A stretch of DNA of 64,000 nucleotides from the NCBI GenBank assembly GCA_031761425.1, contig JARFXV010000577.1, positions 342,385 through 406,384 on the forward strand, read 5' to 3'. How positions within the stretch are numbered: the stretch's first letter is position 1; each line of letters starts with the position of its first letter. This document shows, piece by piece, positions 11,575 through 23,035 of this stretch. This DNA comes from Cosmopolites sordidus. Its lineage: Eukaryota > Arthropoda > Insecta > Coleoptera > Curculionidae. The position numbers were made by a program, and so were the translations under genes. The notes beneath the pieces are model-generated. The model was not told where the DNA came from, did not search any database, and saw only the letters and a program-made list of their open reading frames with translations.

Positions 11575-12356
11575 CGGTAACATTTTCTAATAAGTCAAAT
11601 AAGTTTAAGTTTAATTATTCAATAAATGTCTCTATTCTGGAACAACCGAATTTTAAAGAATTTAGGAATAACTTTCGATACAACACTTTCTTTTGGGAAT
11701 CACATATTGTAGTGAAAACTGCTCTTAAATAATGGTGGTTTTTAATCATAGTAATTAAACTATTCTAGATGTCTGCTGTGTCGAATTTGACAGTTCTAAA
11801 TATATTTTAGACACAGAGTCTTTGAATTATTATTAGTCCAAATGTATAGAGACAGCAGGAGATTACGCCGAAGAAAACATCTGTTTTTTTAATTATTATA
11901 TCAACAATTTTTTTACTGGAGGCCAGATCTGGAAAATACGGAGACCTATTACATTTTTCGAAAGCGATATCATGGGAAAACTTGAGTGCAGTAACGGTAA
12001 AAGTATTCACGAGTCACTTGCTATTAAGAAAATTAAATTAATTATTGATATTTGTTCATGAAATAGTTTCGCTGGGACATTCTTATCAAATCAATTTTTT
12101 CCCAGAAATCCTTCCTACTCGGAAAACAAAATCTCCTCCCAAACAATGTCTCATAGTCAAGGTTTTTCGTATAAATTAAACCTTGACACTATCATTTCTC
12201 TGTTTTATTTTTCATTCTGTTGATTACCAACCGAGTAACCTTCATTTTTCTAGAAATTATCGAGGAAAAATTCGTTTTAAAAACAAAAGCTCGATTAGTA
12301 GGCGCAGATTTTCTTTCTCGCTTTGTCTCGCTCTCCGAATATGTTTTTGCTTTTGC

Positions 12357-12358
<2 letters not shown>
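11575..12358. other. AT-rich spacer, no gene recognised
   Basis: Several short open frames without motifs. Confidence 0.4.

Positions 12359-12445
<87 letters not shown>
12359..12445. repeat. (TA)n microsatellite
   Basis: Uninterrupted TA array. All IY-rich frames over it are artefacts. Confidence 0.97.
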
Positions 12446-12446
<1 letters not shown>

Positions 12447-12989
12447 CAATAGTTTTCTGTTGTTTGTCTAGATATTTCATGGCTGTTTTTCAAGCGGATT
12501 TGTGTCGAATCGAGGACACGAAAAAATTCTGGATAAGATAAGAAACGAGTGTAAAAAAAGTAGTGCGTGATAATGCACAGCAAATCTAGATATTTTTAAA
12601 CTAATTTTACACAGTTATGAATAACAAACAATAAATTATCAATTAAAGGAAATGTTTCACTCTTTCTACTCTTCGTCTCAAACCTTCTGAGGTGACATAC
12701 GAATTTTCTGAATGAGTTCGTCCCAGCTATCTTATAAGGTATCTCGCAGCAGAAGTTGTGTAAATTCATTTAAATGTTAGGAAGCACGCCAACCCTTCGC
12801 TCACAGCTCTCTTCTTATTAATTCAAAGCCCCTTCAATGACTACCCCTACACTCTAGCCTACGACTGCTTAGATTCTTAACAACTGTTAACCAAACTAAA
12901 TGCATTAAAAATGAAGGAAGGGAATGGTTTAGTTTGGAATAGCCAAAAACGAAATATGAATGTTTCATACTTATTTGTGGTGTATGTCA
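12446..12989. other. Spacer; right part related to 14015-14090
   Basis: No gene. The portion 12900-12989 resembles 14015-14090 ('AAATATGAA...CTTACTTATTTG'), so the minisatellite below is embedded in a longer dispersed repeat. Confidence 0.5.
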
Positions 12990-13330
12990 CCTTAAGTGTA
13001 CGTCGGGTTATATTATATGTATTCGACATATTATATTATGCACGATACCGTAGCGTAAGTAACTGTACACGACACATTTTGTTATATACGATAAAGTAAT
13101 CATATTATTTTATATACGACAGTGTTATTATGTGCATACGACATATTATATTATATACGACACCGTAAGTACCAGTACACAACACATTATGTTATATACG
13201 ACAGCGTATACTGCATATAATTTTATATACGATAGCGTTACTATCTATATACGACACATTACATTATATACGACAGCGGAAGCAAATTTACATGACGTAT
13301 TTTATTATATACGACAGCGTGAGTAGCTAT
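12990..13330. repeat. ~42-bp minisatellite, 'TATACGACA' family, locus 1
   Basis: About seven imperfect units, each with TATACGACAGCGTAAGTA and a second half ACACGACACATTATATTA. Spacing between TATACGAC boxes is mostly 42-44 bp, with one shorter 26-bp unit. Related units occur at 14095-14226 and 18446-18526. Non-coding. Confidence 0.85.
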
Positions 13331-13372
13331 TTAATTTCAATCATTAACAATTTTCAATAATTAATAATTAAG

Positions 13373-13440
13373 GTCATGACGTTTCGCCAAAATAGTGTTG
13401 TTCGCTTCAAGTAAATGAGTTCATGTGAGGTGCACAAACC
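13373..13440 (-). mobile_element. PLE-3 terminal remnant (3' half of hammerhead-like motif)
   Basis: This matches the reverse complement of the terminus at 19935-20010: TGACGTTTCGCCAAAA, then TGTTGTTCGCTTCAA and GTGCAC. The segment with the ribozyme core and stem II 5' strand has been lost. Confidence 0.65.
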
Positions 13441-13447
13441 GTTGCGC

Positions 13448-13448
<1 letters not shown>

Positions 13449-13480
<32 letters not shown>
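13449..13480. repeat. Short (TA)n tract
   Basis: About 30 bp of TA directly after the PLE-3 remnant. Confidence 0.95.
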
Positions 13481-13524
13481 GCTTCTACTATACTACCCTC
13501 CTGATTTAGTTTCATCTAATGATT

Positions 13525-13690
13525 TTAGATATTTTTTTTCCTTTATTTGGGTTTTTCGCCACTATCAAAAACTCAAAAAATATCAAAAATACCTGTTCTT
13601 TTTTAAAGAAAGAATCACTTTCACTAATTTCACTAATCAGGAAAAAAATATATGAATACGCCACCACAATCATTCAGACATTACTTAATT
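13525..13690. mobile_element. PLE-associated terminal unit, copy 1
   Basis: Shares CTTTATTTGGGTTTTTCGCC, ACTCAAAAAATATCAAAAAT and ACCTGTTCTT with 21120-21205 (same orientation) and with 21475-21570 and 57205-57300 (inverted). The end GCCACCACAATCATTCAGAC also recurs in those copies. No coding capacity. Confidence 0.75.
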
Positions 13691-13854
13691 ATTAGATCTC
13701 ATATATTCTTGAATATAATAGTAATATTTTCTAGCATATATTACACTGGGCAATGCTTTTGACAATATGACATGTAAGTTGTATTGAAGTTGAAAGTTAC
13801 CAATTTGACGATATCTCCTTGACAGTTGTAATGTGCATAATGAAATGTCACAAG

Positions 13855-14020
13855 AAACTATGTTTTGTTAGGGTATAACGAAAGTATTTGTGTTCTTCCG
13901 TTGTTTATATACGTTACAATGCGCAACGCTTAGCTTTGGATCAAGAAGTTTCAGGAGAGAGACATGAGTGTTGATGATAGGGGAAGATCAGGTCTCACCG
14001 AACGCATTAAAAACGAAAGA
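13855..14020 (+). repeat. Duplicated repeat unit A with a mariner-like N-terminal trace
   Basis: Aligns with 14305-14460 over ~150 bp ('TTCCGTTGTTTATATA', 'GAGAGACATGAGTGTTGA', 'GATCAGGTC'). One frame gives a weak F-Q-E-x-x-M-S-V-D-D...R-S-G pattern like the mariner DNA-binding region. That assignment is tentative. Confidence 0.5.
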
Positions 14021-14094
14021 AGGACATAATGTTTGTTTACAATCACCAAAAACAAAATATGAAGCTTTCTTACTTATTTGGTGTGTATATTAAG

Positions 14095-14224
14095 AATATG
14101 TGTATATCGGGTTATATTATATACGACATCGTAAGTATATGTAGACAACATATTGCCATATACGACAACGCAATCATATGTATACTCCATAATATTCCAA
14201 CTCCAACGCAATCATATGTATACT

Positions 14225-14226
<2 letters not shown>
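14095..14226. repeat. 'TATACGACA' minisatellite, locus 2
   Basis: Two units related to 12990-13330, plus a 23-bp direct repeat (CGCAATCATATGTATACTCC core) at about 14168 and 14204. It runs directly into a TA array. Confidence 0.8.

Positions 14227-14303
<77 letters not shown>
14227..14303. repeat. (TA)n microsatellite
   Basis: Uninterrupted TA array between minisatellite units; a TACGACACATT unit follows it. Confidence 0.97.
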
Positions 14304-14304
<1 letters not shown>

Positions 14305-14460
14305 GACACATTTGTTAGGTTGTAACAAAAGTGTTTGAGTTTTTTCCGTTGTTTATATATGTTACATATCAGTGCGCACTGCTGAGCTCTAGATCAAGAC
14401 GTACCAGGAGGGAAACATGAGTGTTGAATATAGGCGATCAGGTCGTCTTTCAAAGAGCTG
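14305..14460 (+). repeat. Duplicated repeat unit B
   Basis: Second copy of the segment at 13855-14020, ~80% alike by eye. A frame reads MSVEYRRSGRLSK, resembling the MSVEDDxRSGRP region of mariner transposases. Weak. Confidence 0.45.
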
Positions 14461-15180
14461 TGAAACTAAAAACTCCTAAATAGTAAAATACAGCAATTTG
14501 ACTTAATAAAATATAACAATAATTTATTAAAGATACTGTACCCACCGTAATCAAAATAGAAACAAGAACTTTCAATACGATAAAAAATTGAAATGTTTAA
14601 CGGTAGTAATACTATTTTTTAAATGAAAGTTTTCCTTCAATCAAATTTTCTCCTGTCAAATAACGAAACGAATCAAACCATTTAGAAAAAAAATCTGTAA
14701 TTGCACAACCAGGACGTCCAGGAAAAGAAAAAAACTTCATATTTAATAGAGCATTGTCAGTTTTTGTGCGAGATCGTCGACAGTTTGCAAAGTCCACGAT
14801 TAATATAAGAAGAGAAAGTAGGAAATGACGGATTTTTGAAAGTGAAATTTACCACCGCTAGAATAAACATCTCTCTCTATCTCTGTCTCTCTTCCTCGAC
14901 TTTCACCAATGTTACACTGTTTTGTCGCTATCAACTATGTACTTCCTGTAATAACGGTGTTGTTACATAGCGATGATGTGATTGTTTCTTCTCTTCCGTT
15001 TCAGATGGCTCTCATTTGTTCTATTTAATATTGTATATTTACCCTTTATTTGAAAAAGAAGAAAAATCATTTTCTAATCTACGAGATATCGACAACTAAA
15101 TTGAATTTTTCAATATAAGTTTTATTTTTGTATTTTTATATCATACAATTTGATAGTTGCCATGTTGTAAGAAAAAAAGT
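14461..15180. other. AT-rich spacer
   Basis: Contains a short CT-rich run near 14870-14895. No gene recognised. Confidence 0.45.
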
Positions 15181-15189
15181 AAACTTTTG

Positions 15190-15585
15190 GGGTTAGAGAC
15201 GCATCAGCAACTGAGAAGGCTATTTAGCGACTGGACCTACAGCTTAACGTGAGTTTCGAACCACGGTCATCAGCTACCGAAAACCCCGGTCAGCACCCCC
15301 CTCGGGCTATCAACCCTTGGTTTTGTGCTTAACCGAAATTATCTCGAGAGGCCTACCGACTGGCGAGTGACCAACGTAGAAAACCTCTCAGAAGGCATCC
15401 GGCCTTACCCAGCCTCGAACTGGCGTGCTGAGGGGTGATTCCTTGTCATATTTTACACTCTTACCTAGAAACATTCACAAGAATTTTAGAAAAACTTTTT
15501 GCCTAGTACGGGATTCGAACCCGGTCCACATTAACTGCCGTAACGTAAGGCTGACGCCTTAGACACCACAGCTAACGTGGCTCCG
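15190..15585 (-). mobile_element. tRNA-derived SINE, copy 1
   Basis: On the minus strand it has a tRNA-like head (15501-15585), then a body. The ~190-bp body core (15305-15490) is shared with 45836-46028: GGCTATCAACCCTTGG, GAGTGACCAACGTAGAA, CAGAAGGCATCCGGCCTTAC and TTTTACACTCTT on the + strand. SINEs are transcribed by RNA polymerase III from internal A and B boxes and move using a partner LINE. The tail partner is unclear; the far end (15190-15300) is not shared with copy 2. Confidence 0.75.
15501..15585 (-). promoter_or_regulatory. tRNA-like SINE head with A and B boxes
   Basis: On the minus strand a B box GGGTTCGAATCCC sits in a T-arm-like stem (CGGG/CCCG). About 55 bases upstream is an A-box-like TTAGCTGTGGTGTCTAAGGC, reminiscent of tRNA-Leu. 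The acceptor ends do not pair, so it is not a functional tRNA. Confidence 0.7.
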
Positions 15586-15658
15586 TTGTAAGAAAAGAAG
15601 AAAACTTACTTTTAATATTATTTTCATTGTTAATTTTCTTTAAATTATAACAAGACTC

Positions 15659-16133
<475 letters not shown>

Positions 16134-16159
16134 TATCCATTATGGCCCGCATCCATTAT

Positions 16160-16570
16160 GGTCCACAATCTCTAAATACCTTCCTAAAACTGAAATTCTT
16201 CTGTCCTGAGCGAAGTTATTGAACATAACCTGACTCTTTTTCAGGTTTATTTTCAAGCCAAATGGTTCGCCAGCCCTTTGCATTTCTTGTATGCGTCTTT
16301 GCAGCTCCTCTGGGTCTTGTGAAATGAGAATAATATCGTCTGCAAATATAAGATGGTTTAAGTTTGCACCATTGATCTTTACACCATCTTGTTCCCAATC
16401 CAGTTTACGGAATACTCCTTCAAGGCCAGCCGAGAAAAGAATAGGCGATATTGTGTCACCCTGCCGTACACCTCGTTCTATATTAATTCCCACTTCAAGA
16501 TCATCAAGGTGAATTGTGGCTGTAGCTCCATCATATATCGATTCTAATAGGTTTACATAGGATACAATGC
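16160..16570 (-). mobile_element. Folded RTE-1 copy, segment B (-)
   Basis: The minus strand reads YVNLLESIYDGATATIHLDD, INIERGVRQGDTISPILFSA (RQGD RT block), LIFADDIILISQDPEELQRR (FADD active site) and INLKKSQVMFNNFAQDRRIS, ending in VLGRYLEIVD. This is the middle of the RT. It lies downstream of segment C on this strand, so the order is scrambled. Confidence 0.92.
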
Positions 16571-17136
16571 ATTCCTCTGCCACTAGGGTCCAATATACTT
16601 AACGATGTCATCAATCCATCGTGCTTTCGGTCTTCTTCGCGGACGTTTGCGATCAAGCGGTATCCACTCCAGGATTGCCTTGGTCCATCTGTCGTCCCAT
16701 CGCCTCGCTACATGGCCTGCCCATCTCCATTTCAATTGTTTTACTCTTCCAATGATGTCACAGACTTTTGTTTGTTCCCTGATCCACGCGCTGGACTTTC
16801 TGTCTCGTCTTGTAATGCCAAGCATACATCTTTCCATTCCCGTCTGTGCCACCCGAAGTTTTTGAATTGATTGCGATGTGAGTGTCCAGGTTTCACTTCC
16901 ATATGTCATAACGGGTAGAACGCACTGATCGAAGACTTTTCTTTTCAGGCAAAGTGGGAGTCTGCTCTTAAACACTATGTTGAGCCTACCAAATGCCTGC
17001 CAGCCACATTTAACATGCCGTTCCACCTCCCGGGCGGTATTCCCCTCCATTGAAATCCTGTGCCCAAGATATATAAAGCTGTCCACAATCTCTAAATCCC
17101 TTCCTAAAACTGAAATTCTTCTGTCCTGAGCGAAGC
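16571..17136 (-). mobile_element. Folded RTE-1 copy, segment C (-)
   Basis: C-terminal part of the RTE-1 protein on the minus strand, open at 16583-17086: SFIYLGHRISMEGNTAREVE, CLKRKVFDQCVLPVMTYGSE, MLGITRRDRKSSAWIREQTK, WAGHVARRWDDRW and KARWIDDIVKYIGP. Its first ~50 bp (VLGRDLEIVD region) duplicates the end of segment B. The junction to B has a TAG where other copies have GAG. Confidence 0.92.
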
Positions 17137-18445
17137 GAATGTATATATAATATAAATTATATAATAATATAATAATTCTGACTTTTTAGTGTAAAAGATT
17201 CTTAAAAGAACTCTTAATTCGCCTCGATAGAATGCACCGTTTTCAAGAAAATCGTTTTTAAAAGTTTTCGCGAGCAACACAACAAAGCTTAAGTTTACGA
17301 CATCAATAATAAATGTGCCATGCAATTTTTCAAACAATAATACTTTAGTATGCCATATCAAAATAACATTTATTTGTTCCGCAATTCCCTTTTTCAGATC
17401 TTCTTAATGTGCAAACTATTGACAATAACTTAAACAACTTTGTTTTCATGTCATGTACCTTCCTGTTTTATTTCCAAATAAAAAAATTTGTTAATTTTGC
17501 TATGATTTGTGATATCTCCTTAAGAATCAATATTTACAAATACTCCTTTTGCCTACTGTATGTCATATCTACATGATAATATAATAAAAATAATAATAAT
17601 ACTAAAAATAATAACAAACAGCAAAAATTCAATGCAATTGTTTAAATTATATATTATTGTTCTAAAATGTTAATCGGTTGTTTCGTACTGTCGCAAAATT
17701 TAAATCGTAAAATATACAAGTAACCCTGACACGGTATGTATGTGAATATTAATATAGCGAAAAATCTTTATAAATTCGAAATTTCGCATTTTTTACGTGG
17801 GTGTACAAAGATTACGCTATTATTTTGGTACAGTAATCAGTAATACAGTAAACAGTAATCGAAAAACAAATATGAAAGCAAAAAGCTTAGTTAAGCTTTC
17901 ATAAGTGTTTTGTTCTGTGTACACGACAAGACAATTAATTGTGTGCAATCGCCACTAAATAAAAAAGACGAAGAATTATTTTTGATGGTTAAATACAAAC
18001 ACAAATGAAAATTTAGTTTTTGCTTTATAATATTTAATTCAATCGAACATATGTAAAAAATAATATATTATATTATAATATATTTGATTTAATGCATGCC
18101 TTATATTGTCACCGTATATGTACCATATATTAATTCAAAAATACTGTTTTGAGAGTTAACCGTCAGTAAATAAAACAAGCAAGCTGTTAAATGTAACAAC
18201 TTCCTTGTCTTTTCCTTCTCTATATATATTTTTTATGATATTGTCACCCTATGTGTACATTGTGATATATTAATATTTATATTTATTTTTACTAATACTT
18301 GGTTAATGTTTGTTTTTATCTGTTTCGCCTCTTTCTTTTTTTACTTATTTAAGTGTGTACAAAATTTAATGTAATGATACTTCTTCTTTTGTTATATCAA
18401 ATGTCATGCTGTAGTGTCTCATACCAAAAAAACAAAAAAAATAAA
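17137..18445. other. Long AT-rich stretch, no gene
   Basis: About 1.3 kb of very AT-rich DNA with small AATAAT repeats near 17580-17630. No coding or RNA gene recognised. Confidence 0.5.
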
Positions 18446-19369
<924 letters not shown>

Positions 19370-19560
19370 TGATTTCGTGATTCACTTGGCTTCTGTACTC
19401 TTCCTCTGCCTTCTTGGGTTCGTACATTGTCGTTCTTATTTTTCTCTCGAAAACTTTTAGTTTTTCTTCCTCCCTGATAGTGAGGGTCATCATTTCTGCT
19501 GCGTATATTACAATGGGTCTTATAATTGCCTTAAAAATTCTCTTCGCTTTGTGTCATATC
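19370..19560 (-). mobile_element. Non-LTR retrotransposon 3' fragment
   Basis: The minus strand reads AIIRPIVIYAAEMMTLTIRE, then EEKLKVFERKI and YEPKKAEEEYRSQVNHEI. This corresponds to the 'RPVVTYGAETWTLT...FERKILR' tail of non-LTR proteins. It is not closely related to RTE-1. Isolated scrap. Confidence 0.7.
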
Positions 19561-19934
19561 TATTCTTTCTGTCTTTTGGTATTTTTGACAACTTTTGTTA
19601 TCTATTATATGTTTTATTGCCTGTTTGGATTGCATAAGCTATTTCCATACTCCTGTCGCTGTTTGTTTGTTCGTTTTTGTTGTTTAAGTATTTTTGTTTG
19701 TTTGTTGTCCCTGTTTCTACGACACTACTACAACCAGCTTTTTACAATAGCCCACCTTCTCAAACTGGAATTATCCTATTGTTTTCTGTTTGCAAGCGAT
19801 CTTCTACATTTCATGTATTTTGTCTTTTCCGTGTTTATATGTAAACCTCTAATTTAGGCTTCCCCTTTTTATTTCACACACACACACACATTTCTAAATC
19901 ATTCCGGGTGTCGATCCGTCGATGCTGTAAAGAG
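19561..19934. other. Spacer with a (CA)n tract
   Basis: T-rich sequence with an open + frame of hydrophobic composition but no recognised domain, then (CA)8 at about 19875-19890. The segment 19895-19920 (CATTCCGGGTGTCGATCCG) recurs at 31873-31895 and belongs to the PLE-3 terminus. Confidence 0.5.
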
Positions 19935-19937
19935 TCA

Positions 19938-19975
19938 CGACGTTTCGCCAAAATCGCATTTGGCATTTTCAAGTG
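19938..19975 (-). ncRNA. PLE-3 hammerhead-like ribozyme motif
   Basis: Minus strand: CAC, core UUGAAAA, an extra U, stem II GCCAAA/UUUGGC with a 6-base loop, GAAAC, then GUC and GUG. This is the hammerhead type I order (stem I, CUGANGA, stem II, GAAA, stem III, GUC). C3 is U, G8 is A, and stem III is the self-complementary ACGU with no loop. PLEs are known to carry minimal hammerheads. Activity is doubtful. Confidence 0.6.
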
Positions 19976-19985
19976 TTGTCCGCTT

Positions 19986-20590
19986 CAACTAAAGAGTACA
20001 ACTGACGTGCACGGGTCGCTGTGCTCGCTTTTATAACTGATCGGCTACAGAAGCGACTGAGCAGATTATATCGGGGCAGTTCGGGACCATTTGCGACGCT
20101 CGGCAACGCTGTCGGGCGTCCGTTTATTAATATTTCTACCTCGCCGCCACGTTGCCGCGTTTTTTCTTTTTTCAGAAGGGATTTCCATACTTTTGGAATG
20201 TTGCGAGCGTCGTTTCGCGTATTTAGCTCACCTCTTTCTTCTATTTCAAGGGGTTCTCTGATTGTTCGGACCTTGTAGTTTTCAATATTCGCTATTTCTT
20301 TGACTCCTTCAAAACTGATTTTATGCCTTGTATGTAGATGGTGCTGGAACAGAGCGGAAGTGGTTTGTTTTTTAAGTCGTTTGTATGTTCTTGTATTCTG
20401 GCCGATATTCGTTTGTTTGTTTGTCTGCTCTGTTGCATTCGGAACAAGATATACTATACACCCCATGATTTTCCAGTCTAACTTTGTCCTTGGGGTTTTT
20501 TAGGATGTTTGCAACAGTTTTGTGCGGCTTGTAGGCTGTTCTGATCTTATGTTTCCTTAGTAGTCTGCCTATCCTATACTAGAAGAGTAT
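19986..20590 (-). pseudogene. PLE-3 GIY-YIG endonuclease relic
   Basis: The minus strand reads IGRLLRKHKIRTAYKPHKTV, then NHGVYSISC (GIY-like block), QTNKRISARIQEH (YIG-side helix) and FQHHLHTRHKISFEGVKEIA, ending in NARDARNIPKVWK-like residues. This is the order of the C-terminal endonuclease domain of Penelope-like elements, which nicks the target. Three frames must be combined, so it is dead. RT is absent upstream (truncated). The hammerhead-like motif follows within ~10-50 bp. Confidence 0.8.
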
Positions 20591-21089
20591 AAATGTTTTG
20601 GTTAGAAAAAGAAGAAAAGTGAGAAACAATGATTAAAGAAAAACAAACAGTGTTACAAACAACACAGTAACTGTCTCCTATCATATTTTACGAACCAGAT
20701 TTTTTAGAATAACTCTAATTCCCTAAAAAATATATTTTGTTCTTATTACATAATATGCTTTTGTTAAATAACAGAAACCATAGTAGACTTTATACATCAT
20801 GCGAAAGAAAAGAAAAATACAAAAATATTACAAAATATCGATATACCTCTGGTAGAATGATGGTAAGTTCAATTAGCACATAGGCAAGGAAATTATGGTT
20901 TGAATGAAAATAAAGAAAATATTAAGGAATTTTTTTTTGGAATATTGATATTGATAACAAAAAAATTAATAATAATACTCCAGTAAGTCCACGAACGGAA
21001 TGAGTTTCCACAGGTCACGAGTCTTCTGTAAAATAGAATACGAAGAAGACGAGAAAAAAAGAGAGACACTTTGGAGAAAACAAAGCTCA
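20591..21089. other. AT-rich spacer
   Basis: Nothing recognised. Confidence 0.45.
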
Positions 21090-21205
21090 ATAATGTCTGA
21101 ATGATTGTGGCGTGTTCATATATTTTTTTTCTTTATTTGGGTTTTTTGCCACTATCTAAAACTCAAAAAATATCAAAAATACCTGTTCTTATGTAAAGAA
21201 ATTTG
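21090..21205 (+). mobile_element. PLE-associated terminal unit, copy 2
   Basis: Contains TGTCTGAATGATTGTGGCG, CTTTATTTGGGTTTTTTGCC, ACTATCTAAAACTCAAAAAA and CCTGTTCTTATGTAAAGAAA. It forms an inverted pair with 21475-21570. Confidence 0.8.
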
Positions 21206-21312
21206 TTGTTTATTGTTGTCAATGTAAGTATCGTTGACATACACAAAAAATATATTTACTTTCACTCGTTATTTTATATATTACAAATTAATATAATTTA
21301 TTTTTTAGTTTA

Positions 21313-21356
21313 GTTTTGAAAACGGGGGAAGAGTACCCTCCGAAACGTTAACGTTA
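21313..21356 (+). ncRNA. Hammerhead-like motif between inverted PLE terminal units
   Basis: Core UUGAAAA (21316-21322), one extra base (C), stem II of about five pairs (GGGGG with CCCUCC, one G-U), GAA, then stem III ACG-UUAA-CGU and U at the cleavage position. Same layout as the other PLE motifs here, again with U3 and A8. Stem I is weak. Confidence 0.55.
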
Positions 21357-21474
21357 AAAGTTTGTAACATTTTTTATAACATTTTTATATCTTTAAAATT
21401 TTGTTCGTTAGGCAAATTTATTACAAAAAAAGAACCACTGAGAAATTTGTCTCCGTTTGGTTTTTTGTTTTTAC

Positions 21475-21570
21475 CCAGTGATTCTTTCTTTACATAAGAA
21501 CAGGTACTGTTGATATGTTTTGAGTTTTAGATAGTGGCGAAAAACCCAAATAAAGAAAAAAATAAACAAA
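21475..21570 (-). mobile_element. PLE-associated terminal unit, copy 3 (inverted)
   Basis: Reverse complement of copy 2 with few changes (TTTACATAAGAACAGGTACT, TTGAGTTTTAGATAGTGGCG, AAACCCAAATAAAGAAAA). With copy 2 it flanks ~270 bp, making an inverted-terminal cassette of ~480 bp. Confidence 0.8.
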
Positions 21571-21663
21571 GCTCAATGTTGGCAAGGGGGAAAGAAGGGG
21601 TCAAAAATGAATCTGGAATCGAATGCCGAGTGGAGCTGCAAATTATTATCTAGAGATATTAAC

Positions 21664-22073
21664 GGGTCTTTCAAATTGAGCAGTTTGTTTATTTCATGGA
21701 TCAAACACAGATGGCGTTGTGAATTTGCCTAGACTGATCTGGAATGATGATGTTCCAACAGGATCAAGCTACACCTCACTCTGCTAATGAAACAATTGAT
21801 TTATTGAGAGATGTTAATTAAGATCATGTGATTTGACATCGTTGAACTATTTCCTTTGAGGTTACATGAAAAGCCATGGCTATAAGAATAATCTTTAATC
21901 GATTCCTGAACTAAAGGATGAAATCATTCAGGTCATTTGTGAGATAGAGCCACGGTTAAGCCAAAATATGGACAGAAGAGTCTGTCCACTTCAATTATCA
22001 GTAAAAATTTTTTGAAATGAATGCAAATTGATTTATTCAAGAATTTTTTCAAAAATCTCAATATGAAAGACCC
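21664..22073 (+). mobile_element. Internally deleted Tc1/mariner element with 17-bp TIRs
   Basis: Left end GGGTCTTTCAAATTGAG (21664-21680); right end CTCAATATGAAAGACCC (22057-22073). These are inverted repeats with one mismatch. Inside are transposase C-terminal remnants on +: QQDxATPHxANETIDLL-like (second Asp region), then LTSLNYFL.GYMKSHGYKNN and IPELKDEIIQVICEIEPRLS. This is the 'WPPRSxDLTPLDYFLWGYLKS' group. Only ~410 bp remain, so it is non-autonomous. Confidence 0.85.
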
Positions 22074-22291
22074 TTTATTATCATATTAATCATGAGATTA
22101 CTTATGATAAACTGGCAGGAATGTTATGTGAATAAATTTCTGATAATCTGTCAATATTAAATCACTGTCCAATCGTGAGGTGTCGTAGATGTTTCAGTTT
22201 CAACTTAGGGCTAATATTCGCTAATTTAACCGCAATTTAGCGATGTTATAGTTAAATAAGCAAGGATTAATACCTAAAATTTCCTAAAAAT

Positions 22292-22339
22292 TAATATCTA
22301 AAATTTCCACTATAAATATAGTGGAAATTTTAGATATTA
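22292..22339. repeat. Near-perfect 48-bp palindrome
   Basis: 23-base arms (TAATATCTAAAATTTCCACT...) around a 2-base AA centre. No gene adjoins; could be the fused ends of a MITE. Confidence 0.95.
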
Positions 22340-23035
22340 GTCTTGGCTTATTTATTTAAAATAAATTTCCGTACAGTTAAATTTTCGACATTTTAGATGT
22401 CTTTCAAAGTGAGGTAGGTACGCTTAATGATTTCGTCATTAATTCGCTTTATAAAGTCGAGGTTTTTAATGTTGTTGAACCCATAAAAATTTCACCAACT
22501 TTCATTGTCAGGTGTCGTAACGGAATCAAGGACAATATATTAAAATTTTGGCCTGAAATGGCGTTTGGTCGATTCAGCTACTGCCATTCGGACTATGTCG
22601 AAACATTTTTATTATACAGAGCGCGATGATTTTCGGAGATATCCTTTCGGAAAATAAATATTTGTGAAATTTTGCGGTGCCATCTGATGGGAGGGAATCT
22701 GACTTTAAACGGACGGTTCTATGGTGAAAGTACAAAGCTTAATGCGTATTCGTTCATAAATTACTTTCGATTTCCTTTTTGGGTAATTGAAAGGCATTTT
22801 TGGTGGTTTTTGGGGGCTACCGGGGTCAATAGAATAGTTCACGATCCGACAGACAGATGTCGCAAGTATGGTCGAGTGACTATGATATTTGTATAGCGCG
22901 CTGCAAAGTATTAGACGCACGAGTTTGATTTGATGGAGTAAAGAAAAGAAGTTTTTACCAAAAAAATTATTTCTTTTGGTAGACAGCTTCAGTTCACAAC
23001 TTCGAAGTTATCGACCAAGAGATTATATATGCATA
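22340..23035. other. Unidentified segment
   Basis: Open frames of 71-74 codons on both strands near 22672-22920 overlap each other and show no known domain. The composition is less AT-rich than its surroundings. No call possible. Confidence 0.35.

Noticed and set aside
12990..13330. CRISPR array
   Set aside because: Units are degenerate, contiguous and AT-rich without unique spacers; the window is eukaryotic. It is a minisatellite.
15501..15585. A tRNA gene on the minus strand
   Set aside because: B box and T-arm are good, but the acceptor stem does not pair, and the sequence continues into a SINE body shared with 45836-46028.
19414..19857. A 147-codon membrane protein on +
   Set aside because: The frame is the antisense shadow of a non-LTR fragment plus T-rich DNA, which gives false hydrophobicity.
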